Counted from the stretch's first letter, positions 11,871-25,100 are shown. The stretch is 64,000 bases of DNA from Bettongia penicillata ogilbyi (GCA_023548195.1 JAJHZJ010000028.1:1630001-1694000); one strand, 5' to 3'. Numbers and translations are program-made. Notes: generated by a model not told the origin, from the sequence alone.

Positions 11871-12740
11871 CCCTATCACTTTCATCAAATCAGTCTTGAT
11901 GTTTGCAAGTGTTCTGGACCAGATGAGTAAATGTGATGTTGTTCACCAAATCTCTGAAAGATGCTCACTCCTTTTCTGCTCCACTGTTATCAACAGTGTG
12001 TTGGTTCAGCTTTCCCTCCAAGTCACTAACAAACAGTTCACACATGGTGAAGAGCTCTAATCTGTTGACATTTAGTCTGCTGGAGTCACTGCTTTTCTTG
12101 AATGGAATACTTAACTTGGAAAGGAAAAGTGTATGATTGGTCCAGCATTCTGTGCCACGTATCACCTTTGTCACTCTCACATCCTGTCTGTCTCTTCTTC
12201 TTACAATGACAAAGTCTATTAAACGTCAATGTTTGCTGCAAGTGTATGTACATGAAATTCTACTGCTATTTCCAAAATCATTCCTCCCATGGACTCCTGC
12301 CATATCTGATAATCTGTGCCTACTCTGGCATTTGTTAGCCAGAATTACAAGCTTATCTCTTTTTCACACTGATGATGAAGGTCTCCATGTCTTCATAAAA
12401 TTTTTCTTGGACCTCATCAGTGTTTGTCATGGTGGGAATATACACCCTGCTGATGGCAGAATGGCAGTTTCCTGAAAGTGGCAATCATCTGTTATTTACT
12501 CCTTTTGGGAGGCATACATAGATTGGAAAACCTATGCCAGATTCTTGGTGCTCCTCATCTTTATTGCCACTCCAGAAAAATGTGAATCCACCTCTAACTT
12601 CAGTAATCTGGCCTTCATTTGCCAGCTTTGTTTCATTTGGGGTTGCTATTTAGATGCAGTACCAAGTGAATTCTCCCACAACAAGAAGCCTGTCTTTCAG
12701 GTCTACTTGATTTCTTATTGTCCATAAGCCCATGCATTCA
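11871..12740 (-). pseudogene. RTE-clade LINE: endonuclease region (broken)
   Basis: On the minus strand, 'GQITEVRGGFTFFWSG' (about 12545-12620) is the early AP-endonuclease segment of RTE-clade ORFs. 'RVTKVIRGTECWTNHTLFLSK' (11965-12180, frame open for 71 residues) is its C-terminal 'AD/ECWTDH' segment. Stops and a gap separate them. It belongs with the RT part at 6963-9065 and is separated from it by the L1. The upstream limit of the coding part is approximate. Confidence 0.85.
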
Positions 12741-13044
12741 GCTTTTAGTGGATACATCTTCACAAAAGTTTTTGTAACTGTTTTTGTGTTTTTGACTGCA
12801 GGGTAGGATGCTTACCTGCCCCAGTAAGCAGGCCAGAATTAGGTAAAGCAAACATCTGGAGGGATACTTTCTCTACCCTTCCTCACACCAGGAGGTGAAC
12901 AGTGCAATCCTTAAGATGCCTGCTCAGATAGGGCTGCCAAATCCCACTGCTGCTTAAGTCAAGAGATCAGACAATCCTATGGTCTGGGCTACCTTTGTAC
13001 AGTATTGTGACTACAGTTCTCAGTGCATCCACACCTGTATTTCA
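12741..13044 (-). repeat. Probable 5' region of the RTE-clade LINE
   Basis: This lies directly upstream of the endonuclease part and has no other repeat signature. I infer that it is the element's 5' UTR, with a possible continuation after the SINE fragment, to about 13700. No sequence hallmark proves this. Confidence 0.4.
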
Positions 13045-13074
13045 TCAACAGTCCATCACCATAGGACTTGGAAG

Positions 13075-13195
13075 TATATAAAATAGTAACACAGTAAAAT
13101 AATAAAATAGTAAAATAATTGAATAGTGAAATAATAAAGTTTTAAAAATTATTGAATAGTAAAATAACAAAACAATGAAGTAGCAAAATGGTATG
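13075..13195. repeat. Degenerate (TAAAATA)-type A/T repeat
   Basis: Repeated units such as 'aaaatagtaaaataat' and 'gaatagtgaaataat' run for about 115 bases. The minus-strand open frame over it (13045-13317) is made of Phe, Leu, Tyr and Ile repeats and is not a gene. It touches the 3' side of the SINE fragment that follows and may have grown from that SINE's simple-repeat tail. Confidence 0.75.
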
Positions 13196-13310
13196 GATGC
13201 TGCCTTTTGAATCTCACGTAAATTGGATTTAAGTGAGGCAGAGTTGTGTGAAGTCGTCAGTCTCATTCTCTCTTCCAAAGTCATCAGAAGCCAGTGGTAA
13301 GACAAAACTA
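13196..13310 (-). repeat. MAR1-type SINE, 3' fragment
   Basis: 'gtgaggcagagttgtgtgaagtcgtcagtctcattctc' followed by 'tccaaagtcatcagaagccagtgg' aligns with the 3' half of the SINE at 9120-9220, with many substitutions. The tRNA-like head is absent. Confidence 0.65.
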
Positions 13311-13319
13311 AATACAACT

Positions 13320-14540
13320 AGAGACAGTTTTGGATGCAGAGGTTGATGTCTAATCAAGCTCTAAGTGCTCCACAGTGCCTCCTTCCACCACCTTCATGGT
13401 CCATTGAAATAAAACATTCACATCCTCTTTTAACACTGGGAAATTCTTTCTGTGCTTGAGGGAGACAGCTCTAAGGTCCTGACAGGTTTGAGGCCCATTG
13501 GTTACTCTCAACCTGTTTTAGCCTGTCTGCTGAGAAGATTTACCAAGGTGTGGACACTGCACATGCTACAGCTTCTTGGAGCCACAGGTGAGAGATGGGT
13601 CACAGGTAGGTACTGACAGAATTCTAGCAGAGCTGCCCCCAGCCTCAGTGTTCTAACTTCTTTATAGGCCCCACTGAATAGCAGGCATGTCCTGATTTGA
13701 CCACACAATCTGGCTTTAACCACATCACAGGCCCCCAAACTCTAAACCGCTGCTCCCAGATTCAATATAACCACTGGCTGTAGCTAGCCACTGCCCCTAC
13801 GTAGCCATTGTTCCCAGACTCAATCCTCTAGTTAGCCCCTGCCCCCAGACACAATTCACATATTTCCCACAAAAACAGGTATGCCCATGTACTCAACCAC
13901 AATCACATTATCCATTATGACCAGACAGAACCACAATAACTAGTCAATCAGAAGGCAGCACCACCTGGATATAGAGTGGAATGCTTGACCACCAAACCAT
14001 AGAGGGGGCCCACCCTAATAGTAGTGCATATGCAGTACTAATAAAGAACTAACCTTGAGCAAACTTATGATGTAGAAAGGCTTGTTATCATATCATTATC
14101 ATATATGCATACCCTCTCAAATGGATTTTTCTGTATGAAGTGTGGATAACCACATGCACAGTTCCCCTGAAGCTGGGGCCCCTTACCTCATAACCTAATT
14201 TCTTAGCAAACTCCTCCTGCCTTTTTAATATTAACCAAATTCTTATATTCTAGGTAAATTTTGATTGTGTATCAGCATCATATACTCAGTGAAGTTATCT
14301 ATCTTCCCTTAATGAAGTTGCTAATTCCTCTTAGGATCTTAGCCACTCATTAGAGTGTGAAACCTCAAAACTATAACAAATCTTTCTAACTGACTTGGAG
14401 TTGGTCTGAGTCTTTGAAATTCTTTAGCGATGTCCTGCCACAACTCAGCCTGACCCTCATCAAATACCAAAGGTGGATAAGCAGCCATGGAAAATGCTCA
14501 AGAGCACTCACACTAGAGATACTAGTTCTTCCTTGAACAC
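13320..14540. other. Unassigned sequence, possibly including a decayed LTR
   Basis: No coding signal was found. 'taataaagaactaacc' at about 14039 resembles a polyadenylation signal, and the C-rich text before it (13740-14030) repeats 'ccactgcccc' and 'cccagac' phrases, as some LTRs do. No second copy lies in the window, so an LTR cannot be claimed. Confidence 0.3.
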
Positions 14541-14544
14541 TCCA

Positions 14545-14735
14545 TATACCTTAAATAACCCTTTATGGTAAGAACCATTATTACAACCATGTAACAGATG
14601 AAAAATCTAAGGCTGAAAGAAGATTAAATTATTTGCCTAGGGTTACACAGCTTAGAATCTGAGACATAAATTAATCCAGAACTTCTTCACTCCAGACTCA
14701 GAATTCTATCCGCTACAGCTTCCTCCAATCCAAAG
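14545..14735 (-). repeat. MIR-type SINE
   Basis: Read on plus, 'ccatgtaacagatgaaaaatctaaggctgaaagaag', then 'cctagggttacacagct', 'ccagaacttcttcactccagactcagaattctatcc' is the reverse complement of a MIR core and tRNA-like head. Moderately diverged. Confidence 0.75.
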
Positions 14736-15153
14736 ATCTCCAAAGTTTGAGCTACCATCACCTGGGAGTCCATGGAATGACGACAATGGGGTCAGAGTAT
14801 GACTCCAACAGGTATATGATCAATCAATCGGGGGGGGAGGAAAGATGAGTTTGCAGATTGCACACTCTCCAATTGCCAATTGAGACCTTGTCTCTAAGAA
14901 AACTATCCTACCCTCTTCAATACTCCCTACCTCTGGCCCCTCTCAACACTGATCTCCACTGTGGCCCCCTAATGGGCCCTTAAAGAACATTATAAGCAAA
15001 GCAAGCCCAAGCACATAAAGTAACTGCATGAAAAATTCACACTGGGCCACCATTCCACTCCACATTGTCTCCACATACCATCCAGATTACCACAGTTGCA
15101 GGAGCTGTCCAGGGCAGTGGTGGTGAATATACTACAACATCAACTCTCTTCCC

Positions 15154-15155
<2 letters not shown>

Positions 15156-15199
<44 letters not shown>
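15156..15199. repeat. (CA)n microsatellite
   Basis: About 22 uninterrupted AC/CA dinucleotides. Confidence 0.95.
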
Positions 15200-15201
<2 letters not shown>

Positions 15202-15284
15202 CACTTTTGGTGGAAAAGAATGATTAGGACAAAATGACCATACACAAGTCTACCAAGAATACCAAGAACATATAAAGAAAGAGT

Positions 15285-18275
15285 TAGGGTTTTTAAAGAG
15301 CTAAAAATGATAGAAAAAATATGGGAAAAATGATAACTAGGGAAAATGATATGAAAAGAGAATTAACAGTTTAGGACAAGTGGTACAAAACCTTTCTAGA
15401 GAAAATAACTGCTTGAAAATTAGAACTGATCAAATAGAAGTCAATTACTTTGTGAAATACTAGGAAATAATAAAAAATAAAATCAAAATACTGAAAAAAA
15501 GGAGAAAAACTGACCTAGAAAAAAGATCAAGGGGAGATCATTTTAGAATTACCAAACCATCTGAAAGCCATGAACAAAAAGAGCCTAGGCATCCTATTTC
15601 AAGAAAACTGTCCCAAATCTCTTAGAATGAAAGGCAATGTAGAAATAGAATCCACTGACCACTTCCTGAAAGAAATTCCCAAAAGAAAATTCCCTGGAAC
15701 ATTAAGGTTAAAATCCCAAATTTCCAGATCAAAGAAAAAAATAAACTAACCAAAAAAAATGAATTCAAGTACCAATGAGCCACAGTCAGGATCACACATG
15801 AGTTAAAAGTCACCAATATAAAAGAAAAGAGAGCTTGGAATATTTTCCAAAAGATAAACTATAGACCAATATCCCTAATGGATGAATATTGATGCAAAAA
15901 CTCTAAATAAAATATAAGCAAAAAGACTACAGCAATGTATCATAAAGATCATATTCTATGACCAAGCCAGGTTCATAACAGAAATGTAGGGCTGGTTCAA
16001 TATTAGGAAAATTATAAACATCATAGACCATATTAATAACAAAAAAACACAAAAAAATCATATGATTATTTCAAATAGATGAAGAAAGGGCTTTCAACAA
16101 AATACAACAACCATTCCTATTTAAAAATACATTAGAAAGCATAGAAATAAATGGAACTTTTCTTAAAATGACAAGTCATATCTATCTAAAACCAAGAGTC
16201 AGCATTATCTCTAATAGGGATACACTAAAAGCCTTTCCAAAGAGATTACAGCTAAAGCACTGTCACTATTATTTTTCAATATTGTATTAGAGATGCTAGC
16301 TATAGAGATAAGACAAGAAAAAGAAATTAAAGGAATAAACATAGGCTAAGGGGAAACAAAACTCTTTTGTAGATGATATAATAGTTGCCTTAGAGAGTAA
16401 AAAAAAACTAATTAAAATAATTAATGACTTCAGTAAAGTTTCAAGATAAAAAAAGTCCACACAAATCATCAACATTTCTGAATATCACCAAAAAAATGCA
16501 GCAAGAAGAGACAAAAAAGAAAAATTCCATTTAAAATAACTACAGACAGTATGAAATACTTGGAAATCTACTTGCTAAAACACACATTGTGACCATATGA
16601 ACATAGTTATAAAATATTCCTCACAAATAAAGATAGATCTAAGCAATTTGAGAAATATTCATTGTTCATATATGGGCCAACACAATACAACGAAAATGAC
16701 AATACTACCTAAATTAATTTACCTCTTGAGTCCCATACCAATCAAACCACTAAAGAACTACTTTGAAAACTAGAAGAAATAATAAAATTGTTCTAAAAGA
16801 AGACAAGGTCAAGGGAATTAATGGGGGAGGAGGGAAGTGGTAAGGAAAGGGTACTCGCAGCACTAACTCTCAAACTATACATCATAGCCATAGCCATCAA
16901 AATAATTTGGCACTAAGTAAGAAATAGAGACTTTAATTGGTGGAACAGATCAGATATACAATATATAAAAGCAAATGAGCACAACAAACTAGTATTTAAT
17001 AAATCCAAAAATCTTAGCTTTTGGGCTAAGAACTCTTTACTCATCAAAAATAGTTAAGAAAACTGAAAAGGAACCTGTCAAAACTAGGTATAGATAAACA
17101 TTTCATATTGTATACCAAGATACGCATCAAATAGGCACATGATTCAGAAATATAGGGTGACATCTAAGCAAATTAGACAACCATGGAAGAAATTATCTGT
17201 CACATCTATGGGGGGGGAGTGAGAGTTCATGATCAAATTAAAGACAGTCAAGTTCACAGTAGGAAAAACTGAATATTTTGATTAAACAAAATCTAAAAAT
17301 TTTTGTACAAATACAGCCCAATGCAACTAAAATTAGAAGAGAAGCAGGAAAAAACAATCTTTGCAACAAGTTTCTCTTTTTAAAAAAGTTTTATTTCTAA
17401 GATGTATAGGAAACTGAGTCAAATCTATATAAGCCATTCTCCAATTGATAAATGACTAGAGGATATCAATAAACAGCATTCAGAAGAAATCTAATCTATC
17501 AAAAATTATGTGGAAGAAATGCTATAAATCACTAATAATTAGAAAAATGCAAATTACACTCTGAGGTACCATCTCACACCCATAAGATTGGAAAAATTAA
17601 CAAAAAGAAAGAAAGAAAATAGCAAATGTTAGAGGATCTATGAGAAACAGGTAATTTTATGGCACTATTGGTGGAGCTTTGGACTGGTCCAGTTCTGGAA
17701 ATCAGTTCAAGACTATGCCCCAAAAGGTATTAAACTGTACATACTTTTGACACAGTGTTACTGCTACTAGATCTAACCCCCAAAGGAAAAGTATACTTTG
17801 CCTATCTTTGGGGAGTAGCTGAATAATTTATGGTATATGAAGTAGATGTTACAGTGCTGTAAGCAATGAGGAAGAAAATAATTTCAGATTAAAAGATATA
17901 TGAGAAGACTTGTATGAACTGATACAAAGTAAAATGAGCAGAACCCAGAAAACAATTTATACAGTAACAATAATATTATAAAAATGATAATACCAATTTT
18001 GAAAGAAAAGGAACTTTGTTCAAAACAATGACCAATCACAATTCCAAAGTATTTATGTATGATGACACATGCTGTCCACCTCCAGATAAAGAGATGATGA
18101 ATTCAGTATACAGACTGAAGTATATTTTCTTTTCTTTCTTTTATTTTTTGGACAGGGCTATTGTGGGAATTTGTTTTGCTTGACTACACATATTTCCAAT
18201 AAGTTTTATTTCCATGGGTAGAGGATGGGAGATAAAAGAGAAAATTCAGAAAATGTTTTAAAAATTGAATTTAGT
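15285..18275 (+). mobile_element. Old L1 copy, 5'-truncated and degraded
   Basis: From 15290 the plus strand reads like L1 ORF1 (Lys/Glu/Asn-rich, 'gacctagaaaaaagatcaaggggagatca' in the ENRSRR position). At about 15845 it jumps to the ORF2 RT region ('aactatagaccaatatccct' encodes NYRPISL). It continues through the ORF2 C-terminal part ('tggtggagctttggactggtcc', about 17670) to the 3' UTR ending near 18275. The endonuclease part is missing, and stops occur every few dozen codons. The 3' UTR wording ('gaccaatcacaattcc', 'gctgtccacctcc') matches the piece at 43500-43840. Confidence 0.8.
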
Positions 18276-18284
18276 GAATGAATG

Positions 18285-19810
18285 AATGAAAACTAGGGGA
18301 TGAGGCTCAGATTATGAAGGACTTTAAATGCCAAAGAGTGGACTTTATATTTTATCTTGAAGGTGATATGTAGCCACTGGAGTTTGTTGAATGAGAATAT
18401 GAAGTGTGTGACATGTTTGGACCTGTGCTTCAGGAAAATTATCTTGACAGCAAAGTGGAAGATGTACCAGAGTTAAGAAAGATTTGTGGCAGGCAAAACA
18501 ACCAGCAGACTTGCAACAGTCCAAAAAAATTAGGATCTGCACCAGGGTGAACATATTGAGAAGTTGCAAAGGTGAAATCAATAAGCCTTAGCAAAAAGCA
18601 AAATATAGGGGGTGAGAAAAAATGAAGATTGAAGAATGACACGGGATTGCAATCCTGAGAGAGAATAACACTGGATTGCAATCCGGAGGATGATGGTGCC
18701 CTCAACAATAATACGGAAATTTGAAAAGAGAAAGAGTTTAAAGGGAGAGATAGTGTGTTTAGTTTTGGACATGCTGGGTTTTAAATGTCTACAGGACATC
18801 CAGTTTGATATATCTAATAAATAGTTGGAGGTGCAAGACTGGAAATCAGAAAAGAAGTTGGGAATCAATGGGAGTGGATAACATAGTGAGATCACCAACT
18901 AAATAGTGTGGAAAGAAAGGATAAGAGAGCTCAGGACAAAGTTCTGGGAGACACTCACGGTAAGTGAGAATAACCTGAGTAAAGATCCATCAAAGGAGAC
19001 TGAGAAGGAACAGTAAGTTAGATAGGAAGAGGATCAGGAGAGACTGGGGGAAGGGGGAGTCTCAAGGAGAAAAGGGTGACCAGCAGCATCAAAAGGTGAG
19101 GAAGTCAAGTGGGATAAACACTGAGAAAAAGCCACTGGATTTGTCTATTAAGAAATCATTAGTAACTTTGGAGAGAGAAGTTTCTGTTGAATGACAGTCA
19201 GAAGTCAGATTGTAGGGAGTTAAGAAGGAGTGAGAGAAGAGGAAATGGAAGTACCTATTGTAGACAATCTTCTCAAGAAGTCTAGCCACTGAAGGCAAGA
19301 GAGATATGGGACAATCATTAATTGGGATGACTTGATTAAATAAGGATTTTTTGAGATTGAGGGAAACACAGACTGTTTGTAGACTGTGGGGAAGCAGCCA
19401 ATAGAACGGAGAGATCAAAGATATGCAAAAGTGCCAATAATAGAATGACAATCTGATGGAAAAGATGAAATGGAATGGGATCCCTTCATGTGAGAAAGGA
19501 GGAGATAGTGGCAGAAGGCATTTATCTGAGTGATATGAAATGATGGAAAAACAGAAAGCTTTTAGTATGTCCACAATTTTTTTCACGAAAATATGAAGTC
19601 AGGTTTTCAGCTGAGAGGGTTTGGAGGAGAATGATAAGTTTGAGGTAGGATGAAAAAAGTTAGAAGAGCCACTGTGGTGAGTGGAATAGTAAAAGAATTG
19701 CCCAGCAGCAGTGTGGATCCAGTCAGAATGATTTTTTCCCCACTTTTGTTTGGTACATGTATGGAAGCTAAAGTAATAGATGATGGGAATGATGCAAGGC
19801 TCACACTTAA
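18285..19810 (-). mobile_element. L2-clade LINE with reverse transcriptase remnant
   Basis: On the minus strand, a 165-residue open frame (19089-19586) contains 'PISLLPSVARLLEKIVYNR' and 'STETSLSKVTNDFLI', the RT fingers region of CR1/L2-group ORF2. Downstream pieces (18345-18898) read 'DISNWMSCRHLKPSMSKTK', the stretch that follows the catalytic motif, and then the C-terminal part. The catalytic Asp-Asp motif is not preserved. L2 elements are long dead in mammals. A sister copy on the plus strand is at 61200-64000. Confidence 0.85.
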
Positions 19811-20129
19811 AATGTGAAAGATCCAGTGAAAGAGTAAATACCTTTTTTTTCTGAGAACCAGCCTAGCTTACTTAGTACAAGAAAATTCATCACCAATAAG
19901 ATAGTCAATGAAACAGAAAAATAGAAACTGTCTCCCAGTGTTATATGGCCACCTTCTACTTCTGTAGTAATGGTGTGCAGGAAAAGGGAAAAAGGACGCA
20001 AAGAAAATGATTTTTAGTTGTTTTACAAACTTTACAAACTTAGGCAGATAAAGGAAACTTTTATCATGCACCCAAGAACAAAAAATACAATTTCATGAAA
20101 CATTTGATCATCTAATATTGCAGTACTCA

Positions 20130-21124
20130 TAATCATTTACAAAAAAACTACCACAAAAATAATGTCAACTTGTTCTGACTCTTCTCCCCTTTTCTACATT
20201 TTATTCCCACTGACATTATCCCTCTTTCTCTTCTCATGGCCTTCTCCTCACCAAAACCAACTCCTCTACATCTCTTTTCCTCCAGCTGATTGCTACCCTC
20301 ACTCACCTTCCCAGTTTTCAGTCTCTCCTTTTCTACTGACTCCTTCCTTCCTACCTAAAAACAGGTTTATATTGCCCAAACCAAAAAAATCTTCACTAAA
20401 CTCTACCATCTCCTCCAGTTATAATCCTATACTTCTCTTCCCTTTCTCTGCTAAACTCCACTTTTTTGCCTTTATTTCTTCTCTTTTCACTCTTCTACCC
20501 TTTGTAATTTTGCTTCAAACCTCATGACTCAACTGAAACTACTCTCTCCAAAGCTATTAATTTTTCTTAATCGCCAAATCTCATAGTCTTCTCTCAGGTT
20601 TCATTTTTCTTGACCTCTCTCCTACATTTGATAGTATTGACTACATTCTCCTCCTGAATACCCTCTCCTACCTGGAGTTTCATGACATTGCTTTCTCTTT
20701 GGTTCTCCTAATTGTGTCATCATTCCTCAATCTACTTTGCCGAACTACCATCCATATCACAGCCCCTGTGAGTATACGCTAAGATTTTATCACAGTTCCT
20801 CTTTTCTTTTTATACTCTCAGTAACCTCATTACTTCTCAAGAATTTAATTACCATCTCTGTGCTAATGACTTCCAGATCCATACATCCAACCCTAGTCTC
20901 TATCCTAAGCTGCAGTCTCACATCAACAAATCCCTACTCGGTAGTTCGAAGTGGATGTCCCAGAACATGATATCTCAAATGCAATACGACTAAAACAGAA
21001 CTCATAATCTTTCCCCAAAAAAATTTATCCCTCTTTCAAACTTCCCTGTTTCTGTTGATATCCTTCTAGTCATACAAGATCATCACCAGGGTGGCATTCT
21101 CAATTCCTCATTCTTCTTCACCCA
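20130..21124 (+). mobile_element. L2-clade LINE, RT-containing part
   Basis: Pyrimidine-rich plus-strand sequence typical of L2. At about 20610-20660 it encodes 'LDLSPTFDSIDYILLLNT', the LDLSAAFDTVDH-type RT motif A. The upstream frame 20162-20527 is open but composed of Ser, Phe, Pro and Leu. The right end is the SINE target site; the element resumes at 21463. Confidence 0.8.
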
Positions 21125-21135
21125 ATGTATACAAA

Positions 21136-21451
21136 TGGGGCAGCTAGGTGGTTCAGGGGATAGAGCACCAGTGCCGGACTCAGGAGGGCCTGAGTTCAAA
21201 TCTCACCTCGGATATTTGACACTCACTAGCTGTGTGACCTTGGACAAGTCACTTAACCCCAATTGCTTCATCCTGGGTCCTCTTCAATCATCCTGATGAA
21301 TATCTGGTCACTGGATTCAGATGGCTTTGGAGGAGAAGTGATGTTGGTGACCTGCACAGCCCTTCCTCACTCAAAACAAAGTCAAGTGCAAGTCACGTCA
21401 TTATTTCTCTGATGGCATGGTCTTCTTTAGCAACGAAGGACGAACACACAC
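21136..21451 (+). mobile_element. MAR1-type tRNA-derived SINE with target site duplication
   Basis: It starts 'ggggcagctaggtgg' and has the head wording 'cctgagttcaaatctcacctc' and the core 'tagctgtgtgaccttggacaagtcacttaacccc'. The 3' end reads 'ggtcttctttagcaacgaagg' plus a short ACACA tail. The 11-base duplication 'atgtatacaaa' flanks it at 21125-21135 and 21452-21462. It is very similar to the minus-strand copy at 9066-9377. The head comes from a tRNA, so internal A/B-box pol III promoter elements are expected. Confidence 0.94.
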
Positions 21452-21462
21452 ATGTATACAAA

Positions 21463-22110
21463 CAATTGCCAAGTATTGTTTTTACTGTCTCTACAATATC
21501 TCTGATATTCATCACTGTCTCTCAGTTCATACAACCACTACTCTAATTCAGACCTTCATCATTTCTTACCATCCTAGATTATTAAAAGTCTTCTAATTAG
21601 CCTCCTTCCTCAAATCTCCATACACCATTCAACTGCCAAAGTGGTTTTCCTAAGATACAAGACTGAGCAAGTCACTCCCCTCCTCAGTTATCTTTACTCC
21701 CCTTCCTATGTATTACAGTACAGCTGAACTGGTCTATATAACTATTTCTCATACATAACACTCCATCCCATCTCTGTGCTTTTATATTGACTGCCCCTTA
21801 TCTTGGAAGGTGGTCCCTCCTTACCTCCAGAACTTAGAATCCCTAGTTTCTTCAAAGTTCAACTAGAATGCCACCAAATACATGAAGTCTTTCCCAATCC
21901 CCATAGTTGTTAACCCCCCCCCCTAGAAAACTACCATGTATCTATTTTGTACATATTTTAATAAGTATATGTTATTACCTGGACTAGATTCCATGTTCTT
22001 TAAGCACAGGGACCTTGTCACTTTTGTCTTTGTATCCCCAGAATCTAGCACATAATATACATAATACACAAACATAATTGAGGTTTAATAAATGCTGATT
22101 GATTGGTTTA
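21463..22110 (+). repeat. L2-clade LINE, 3' end
   Basis: It continues the element at 20130-21124 after the SINE. 'ctgagcaagtcactcccctcctca' begins the 3' coding end. The 3' terminus reads 'agattccatgttctttaagcacagggaccttgtcac', 'tgtatccccagaatctagcaca' and 'aataaatgctgattga'. A C run interrupts it at about 21915. Confidence 0.8.
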
Positions 22111-25100
22111 CTTACACGTTGGTATTTGATGCAGAGGATGAAGAGGTAAAGAAAGTCTATCTTAAAAATTTGAAGACCTTTGAAATTAAATCAACGTATA
22201 CTTTGACATTCGGTGATTTCAAAGCACAAGAGAGAATAAGTAAAGATCAATCAACTGATCAATAAGAATTGACTATATACCAAATCTGTACCATTCAGTT
22301 TTCTCCAAAAATACACCAGCTTCATGTGCTCTGTTTTCTCCCTTAAGCATCTTGACTACAGTAAATCCAAGGCAAAAGCAAATCAGCTGGTATCTCCTCT
22401 GGCCATATTCTCCAAACTCCACGTGGGCAGAAACATCCCAGTCAATCCCTTGCTCATAGTCTTAAGCCTAAGCAGTTCTGTCTCTAAGAAACTAACCCCT
22501 ACCTTTCTCCATGTACTGCCCACCACAGTAACAATATCCTGAATGCTTTAACTTTTCTTAGTACTTTATATATGTTTATATGTGCATATGTGTTTAGCAT
22601 GGCAGACTTTAAAATGATGGAAAGATCATATACTTTAAGTATTCCTTTCCTATTCAGTGCTGGGCCAAGCATCTTTTGTGGACTATGAGATACAGATATA
22701 AAGGTAGCAGCAGACCATGTAGCAACAAGTATGACTTTGTGTGGAGATAGGTACAGATATTCCTACATGCTCCAATGAAAATTAGCTCCTCTCATATTCA
22801 AGGGAGAGTTTGTAAAGTCTGGGCTCTGAATTTTAACTTACTTTCCTAATTTCAATTTTTGACAGCTGGAGAATGGTGATAGCTTTCTGGGTGATTATTT
22901 TTCTCACCATAGGTGACAGCTATATATACTCTACTCATATCCATAAAAACATATGATAAAAATAATATAGCAAAACTTGAACACCATGCTTTCTCCATAT
23001 AAATGCATTATTACAGTGAATAAAAATAATACTGAAGTCTAAATTTCATATTATAAATATATGTAAACAGATTTTTATGATGAATTGAAAGCCTAAAAAC
23101 ATCTTGAATCTCCTATTCATTTAATCTCCTTGTTTTTCTGAATTCAATATTTGAAAATATCTGTGATTTCATTAGTGTGATACTCCCTGAACCACCATAG
23201 ATCTGGTCCCCATCTTCTCCATTATGCCTCAAAAATAAAATCCCTTCTTAAAGTTTAATGTTGTTTCAAGTATAAATACTTAATTCTTAATTCCTGTGTC
23301 TTATCACATTATAGCTCCAGGGTTCAACTCTGTTGCCTTTGGGAACTGTATATATGCTAATATAATTCTCTTCAATTTGGCTTGAATTGTCCATTCCAAT
23401 AATCTTTTATTTTTTTTTAAAGACAAGTTGAAGACTTGACAAGTAATATGTTCTATTTTTCTAACCAGGCTCAATTTGGGACCTATTAAAGTTGATAATG
23501 GGTCCTTTAGATGAGGGAAAGAATCAATTCTGAGAAGAATGGTTGAGATAAGCAATATTTATATGAAATTGAAACTAAACAAGAGTCTGTTTTGTCAGCT
23601 TTAATAAACTTAGAGATTCTTTAATATTCTATTAAAATAACTTTTATTACATTGCATCTATTGAAGATACTTTATATTGATGAATAAGCTGTTGCTATGG
23701 CTGAATAGTTGAAGACTATGAAGCCTTACTCTCATTTGGATTGATCAAGGCCTTTTTAATATAACTTTAAAATGGGATTTTCCTTTGGGCATTTCCTTAG
23801 TTGAGCTGTCTATTTCATTCTGAATGCTGGAGATATGGCTTTATATCTGGAAATAGGGATGAGTAGCTTTAGGAAGTTGGAATTTTATCAAGAGAATCAG
23901 AAGAGAAGTTTTATGGAAATGTGGAGAAATCAGTACTGAAATTCTAAAAGTAAGCTGACAGATAAAAATAATCATAGCCAAAGATTCCTGCCACCTTCTA
24001 CAATATTGGTCATTCCTTCCCTAGGTTTCCCAAACAGAGCCAGGAGGAAGAGTCAACATGCCCCTGGTTTCCTACTTCCACTTCTAGACCTTCTCTCTGC
24101 CTCTGTTAATCAACAACTGCTCCTTGAAGTTCACAGTATCCAGCTTTATCCCCTTGTCCTTATTGCTGCCATCTTTAACTTCCAGGTCACTTTCCCAATG
24201 AATTGATTTCCTTGCTCACAGTCTTTGGCTCCATCTCAACCCTTACATTTACCCTTTGTGACTCTAATATTCACAGTTGATTCAAATTTCCTCTTCCCCA
24301 ATGAATCCATCTTGATTCTTGTTTTCCAGAAATTCTGTTTCAACACTACCTTGACCACCAATACATATGATAAGAGCATAGACTTCACCAATGCAAAACT
24401 GTTCTACAGTCAAGATCTTGAAATCTGAAATTCCCCATATTGATCACAATCATCTGCTTTTCCATTTATCCTACTTCATCACAACTTTCATACCTATTCT
24501 TTATCTTCACCGAGACTGTAGTCTCTCAATTATTCCTTGTACTCCCAGTCTACCAGCCCTGCTTGAGCCTCTCTTTCCTTCAGTATTGACCCTATAGCTA
24601 ATCAGTTTGACAAGGTATTGTCTTTTACCTTTTTCCCTTCACACACTAATCCTCAAACTTGTATCAACCTCACTGTTTTCCTTCTCCTCTCCTGTTTCTG
24701 AGCTGCAGAACAGTGTTTGATGAAATCAAAAAATTATATGAACTCAGTCCACTACAAATTCATATTAGCTAATGTCACTAGGACTTTCACAGATTAAAGC
24801 ATTTAGGCTCTTTCTTGTTGTCTCTTGCTCTTTATACCCCAGATCCAGAACCTCAAGAAAGTTTACTTAAAGGATCTATTTGGTTCATTGTCTACAACTT
24901 CCATTAAGGGAAATACAAAAGTACTCAGTGTACAATGTAAATCAGGCATAGAGAAGCTATTTATTATGTCCACACACAAAAAGTGCTTAAAACTCAAAAA
25001 TCTCATATGCATGGATTGGCAAAGATTTAAGTGATGCATAAATCCTGTGGTACTCTCCTGGGAGACTGATACTTAAAACATCAAAACATGAAAAAATTTA

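Noticed and set aside
14030..14060. Possible LTR polyadenylation signal (taataaagaac)
   Set aside because: There is no second LTR copy, no TATA box or defined ends, so an LTR is not supported from this window alone.
15156..15199. Repeats that could be taken for a CRISPR array
   Set aside because: All short repeated tracts in the window are dinucleotide or simple repeats without spacers, and the DNA is mammalian.
19089..19586. 165-codon minus-strand frame as a host gene
   Set aside because: It carries L2-clade RT text and sits in a longer broken L2 element.
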